A stretch of DNA of 64,000 bases, taken from positions 310,001 to 374,000 of the forward strand of contig JAIYAR010000010.1 in NCBI GenBank assembly GCA_027488985.1. The letters are read 5' to 3'. The notes beneath the pieces are model-generated. The model worked only from the letters and a program-made list of their open reading frames with translations, ran no database searches and was not told the DNA's origin. Source of the DNA: Comamonadaceae bacterium (GTDB taxonomy: Bacteria > Pseudomonadota > Gammaproteobacteria > Burkholderiales > Burkholderiaceae_C). Each line of letters starts with the position of its first letter. The first letter of the stretch is position 1. Below, piece after piece: positions 62,731 to 64,000 of this stretch. A program made the position numbers and the translations under genes.

Positions 62731-64000
62731 TTACATCGAAAGTCGAATACTAGAAGCCCAAGATACGAGCTCACTCTGCAGTCGGGTTTCCTGCGGGATA
62801 CTGCCATCTCGCAAAGATTTAATAGTGACTTTGCCTTCGATGATCTCTTCGTCACCAAAAATCAAGGCAAAGCGTGCGCCGGATGTATCCGCCCGCTTAA
62901 ATTGAGACTTCATGCTGGGCATACCTTCGGAAGTACTGGCTTGCATCTGGACAGAGAGGCCGGATTCGCGCAAGACTTGTAGCGTGGGCATCGCGACCGG
63001 CAGATGAGCCACATCGGTAACAACTGCAAAAACATCCAATACTGGCTGGGCCAATGCAAGGCCCGACTCTTTCAGTAATTCCAGCACGCGCTCAACACCC
63101 ATGGCCCATCCGACTGCGGGCGCAGGCTTCCCGCCAATTTGCTCAATCAAATAGTCGTAACGACCACCGGCACACACGGTACCTTGAGAACCCAACTTGG
63201 TTGTCACGAACTCAAATACCGTCAAGTTGTAATAGTCCATCCCCCGTACCAGACGGGGGTTGATGGTGTAAGGCACGCCATGACTATCGAGAATGCGCTT
63301 CACCGTCTCTAGATGCGCTTTGGAAGCATCTCCCAGGAAGTCAATGAGCCTGGGGGCAGATTCAATAACGCCCTGCATCGCAGGATTCTTGGAATCCAAC
63401 AGACGAAGCGGATTGAGGTGCAGGCGACGTTTTGCCTCTTCATCCAGCAGATCCAAATGAGATTCGAAGTGGCGTATCAGAGCACCGCGGTGCAGGTTGC
63501 GTTCTTCGGGTTGGCCGAGGCTATTGATCTGCAGCTCAATACCCATCAAGCCCAGTTCTTTCCAAAGCGTGTGGGCCATCAAGATAACCTCAGCATCTAT
63601 CTCTGGACCCCCGAAACCCAGTGCCTCAGCACCAATCTGATGAAACTGCCGATACCGGCCGCGTTGAGGGCGCTCATGACGGAACATCGGCCCCATGTAA
63701 TAGAGGCGCTTAGGACCGTTATAAAGCATCGAATGTTCGACTGCGGCTCTAACGACACCCGCGGTATTCTCGGGCCGCAAGGTCAACGCTTCGCCGTTCA
63801 GACGGTCTTCAAAGGAATACATTTCCTTCTCGACGATGTCGGTCACTTCACCCAGTCCACGCACAAAAAGGGCGGTAGGCTCAACAATGGGGGTCCGCAC
63901 ATTCTCGAAGGCAAAGCGTCGCATCAAATCGCGGACGCGGGACTCCAGTGCCTCCCACACGGAGGACTCCGGCGGCATGATGTCATTCATACCCCTTACA
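62731..64000 (-). CDS. hisS: Histidyl-tRNA synthetase, 5' end beyond the window
   Basis: The visible 419 codons starting [39 protein letters not shown] cover the class II catalytic core and the anticodon-binding domain. Motif 2 is [33 protein letters not shown]. HisA is [16 protein letters not shown], followed by [25 protein letters not shown]. The codons upstream, running to the window edge, read Val-Arg-Gly before this methionine, matching the conserved VRGMNDILP block of HisS, so the true start is outside the window. HisS (here) and hisZ (54291-55439) are paralogous. Confidence 0.95.
   Translation of the reverse strand, partial: VRGMNDIMPPESSVWEALESRVRDLMRRFAFENVRTPIVEPTALFVRGLGEVTDIVEKEMYSFEDRLNGEALTLRPENTAGVVRAAVEHSMLYNGPKRLYYMGPMFRHERPQRGRYRQFHQIGAEALGFGGPEIDAEVILMAHTLWKELGLMGIELQINSLGQPEERNLHRGALIRHFESHLDLLDEEAKRRLHLNPLRLLDSKNPAMQGVIESAPRLIDFLGDASKAHLETVKRILDSHGVPYTINPRLVRGMDYYNLTVFEFVTTKLGSQGTVCAGGRYDYLIEQIGGKPAPAVGWAMGVERVLELLKESGLALAQPVLDVFAVVTDVAHLPVAMPTLQVLRESGLSVQMQASTSEGMPSMKSQFKRADTSGARFALIFGDEEIIEGKVTIKSLRDGSIPQETRLQSELVSWASSIRLSM

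Noticed and set aside
62731..63990. Treating the ATG at 63990 as the hisS start
   Set aside because: The preceding codons to the window edge read VRG and match the conserved HisS N-terminal block, so the real start lies beyond the window.

Overview
The window is a high-GC chromosomal stretch of a betaproteobacterium. The gene order hisS-yfgM-bamB-der-hfq-hflX-hflK-hflC-hisZ-purA, the glg operon order and the many small Burkholderiales-type genes (DUF2065, DUF2189, MATPNYGYEKRQKE-type basic peptide, YbgC/SRPBCC) point to the Comamonadaceae (Rhodoferax/Curvibacter/Polaromonas-like). That family placement is inference from gene content and from a characteristic short interspersed repeat, not from a search. 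No rRNA, tRNA, CRISPR array, prophage or IS element was recognised, and no stretch above about 300 bases lacks a gene.

Layout. 1-905: truncated KdpD-like sensor kinase (minus). 991-2069: yebC and a DUF1294 membrane protein (plus). 2115-14303: a complete minus-strand glycogen operon, glgB-glgX-pgm-glgC-glgA-glgP, followed by two small lipoprotein genes coupled to its end. 14494-16078: a TraB/GumN-type protein and a secreted protein of unknown function. 16220-19123: yiaA and a YgiQ radical-SAM gene. 19421-25792: a polar amino-acid ABC transporter whose operon includes an AstE/AspA-type metallohydrolase and ends in a PAS-GGDEF diguanylate cyclase; a strong hairpin sits just after the binding-protein gene. 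25844-31059: acyltransferase, thioesterase/SRPBCC pair, small Met/Lys-rich secreted peptide, TPR plus HupE-type pair, TauE-type exporter. 31095-37573: fatty-acid beta-oxidation genes, divergent around a 24-bp inverted repeat. 37617-44842: chromate transporter pair, Baeyer-Villiger-type monooxygenase with a convergent alpha/beta hydrolase, HNH and glycosyltransferase genes, DUF427, small membrane and lipoprotein genes, rlmB. 44988-52828: CHASE-type histidine kinase, YdeI, the ybbA/tesA divergent pair, DUF2189, metC, a phosphoribosyltransferase. 52903-64000: the conserved purA-hisZ-hflCK-hflX-hfq-der-bamB-yfgM-hisS cluster, with hisS running off the right edge.

The most interesting signal is a 48-nt interspersed repeat, present in six full-length copies. 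Each has a 17-nt arm (GCT-N11-AGC), a fixed TGCTCGCGCA-like decamer and a 21-nt tail. Because 48 is a multiple of three it can be read through: one copy is exactly codons 3-18 of a lipoprotein signal peptide, another is exactly codons 294-309 of the YgiQ gene in the same reading frame, a third supplies the last codons and stop of the DUF1294 gene, and a fourth supplies the Shine-Dalgarno sequence of a phosphoribosyltransferase gene. The arm also appears in both orientations relative to the core: two copies carry 17-mers that are exact reverse complements of each other.
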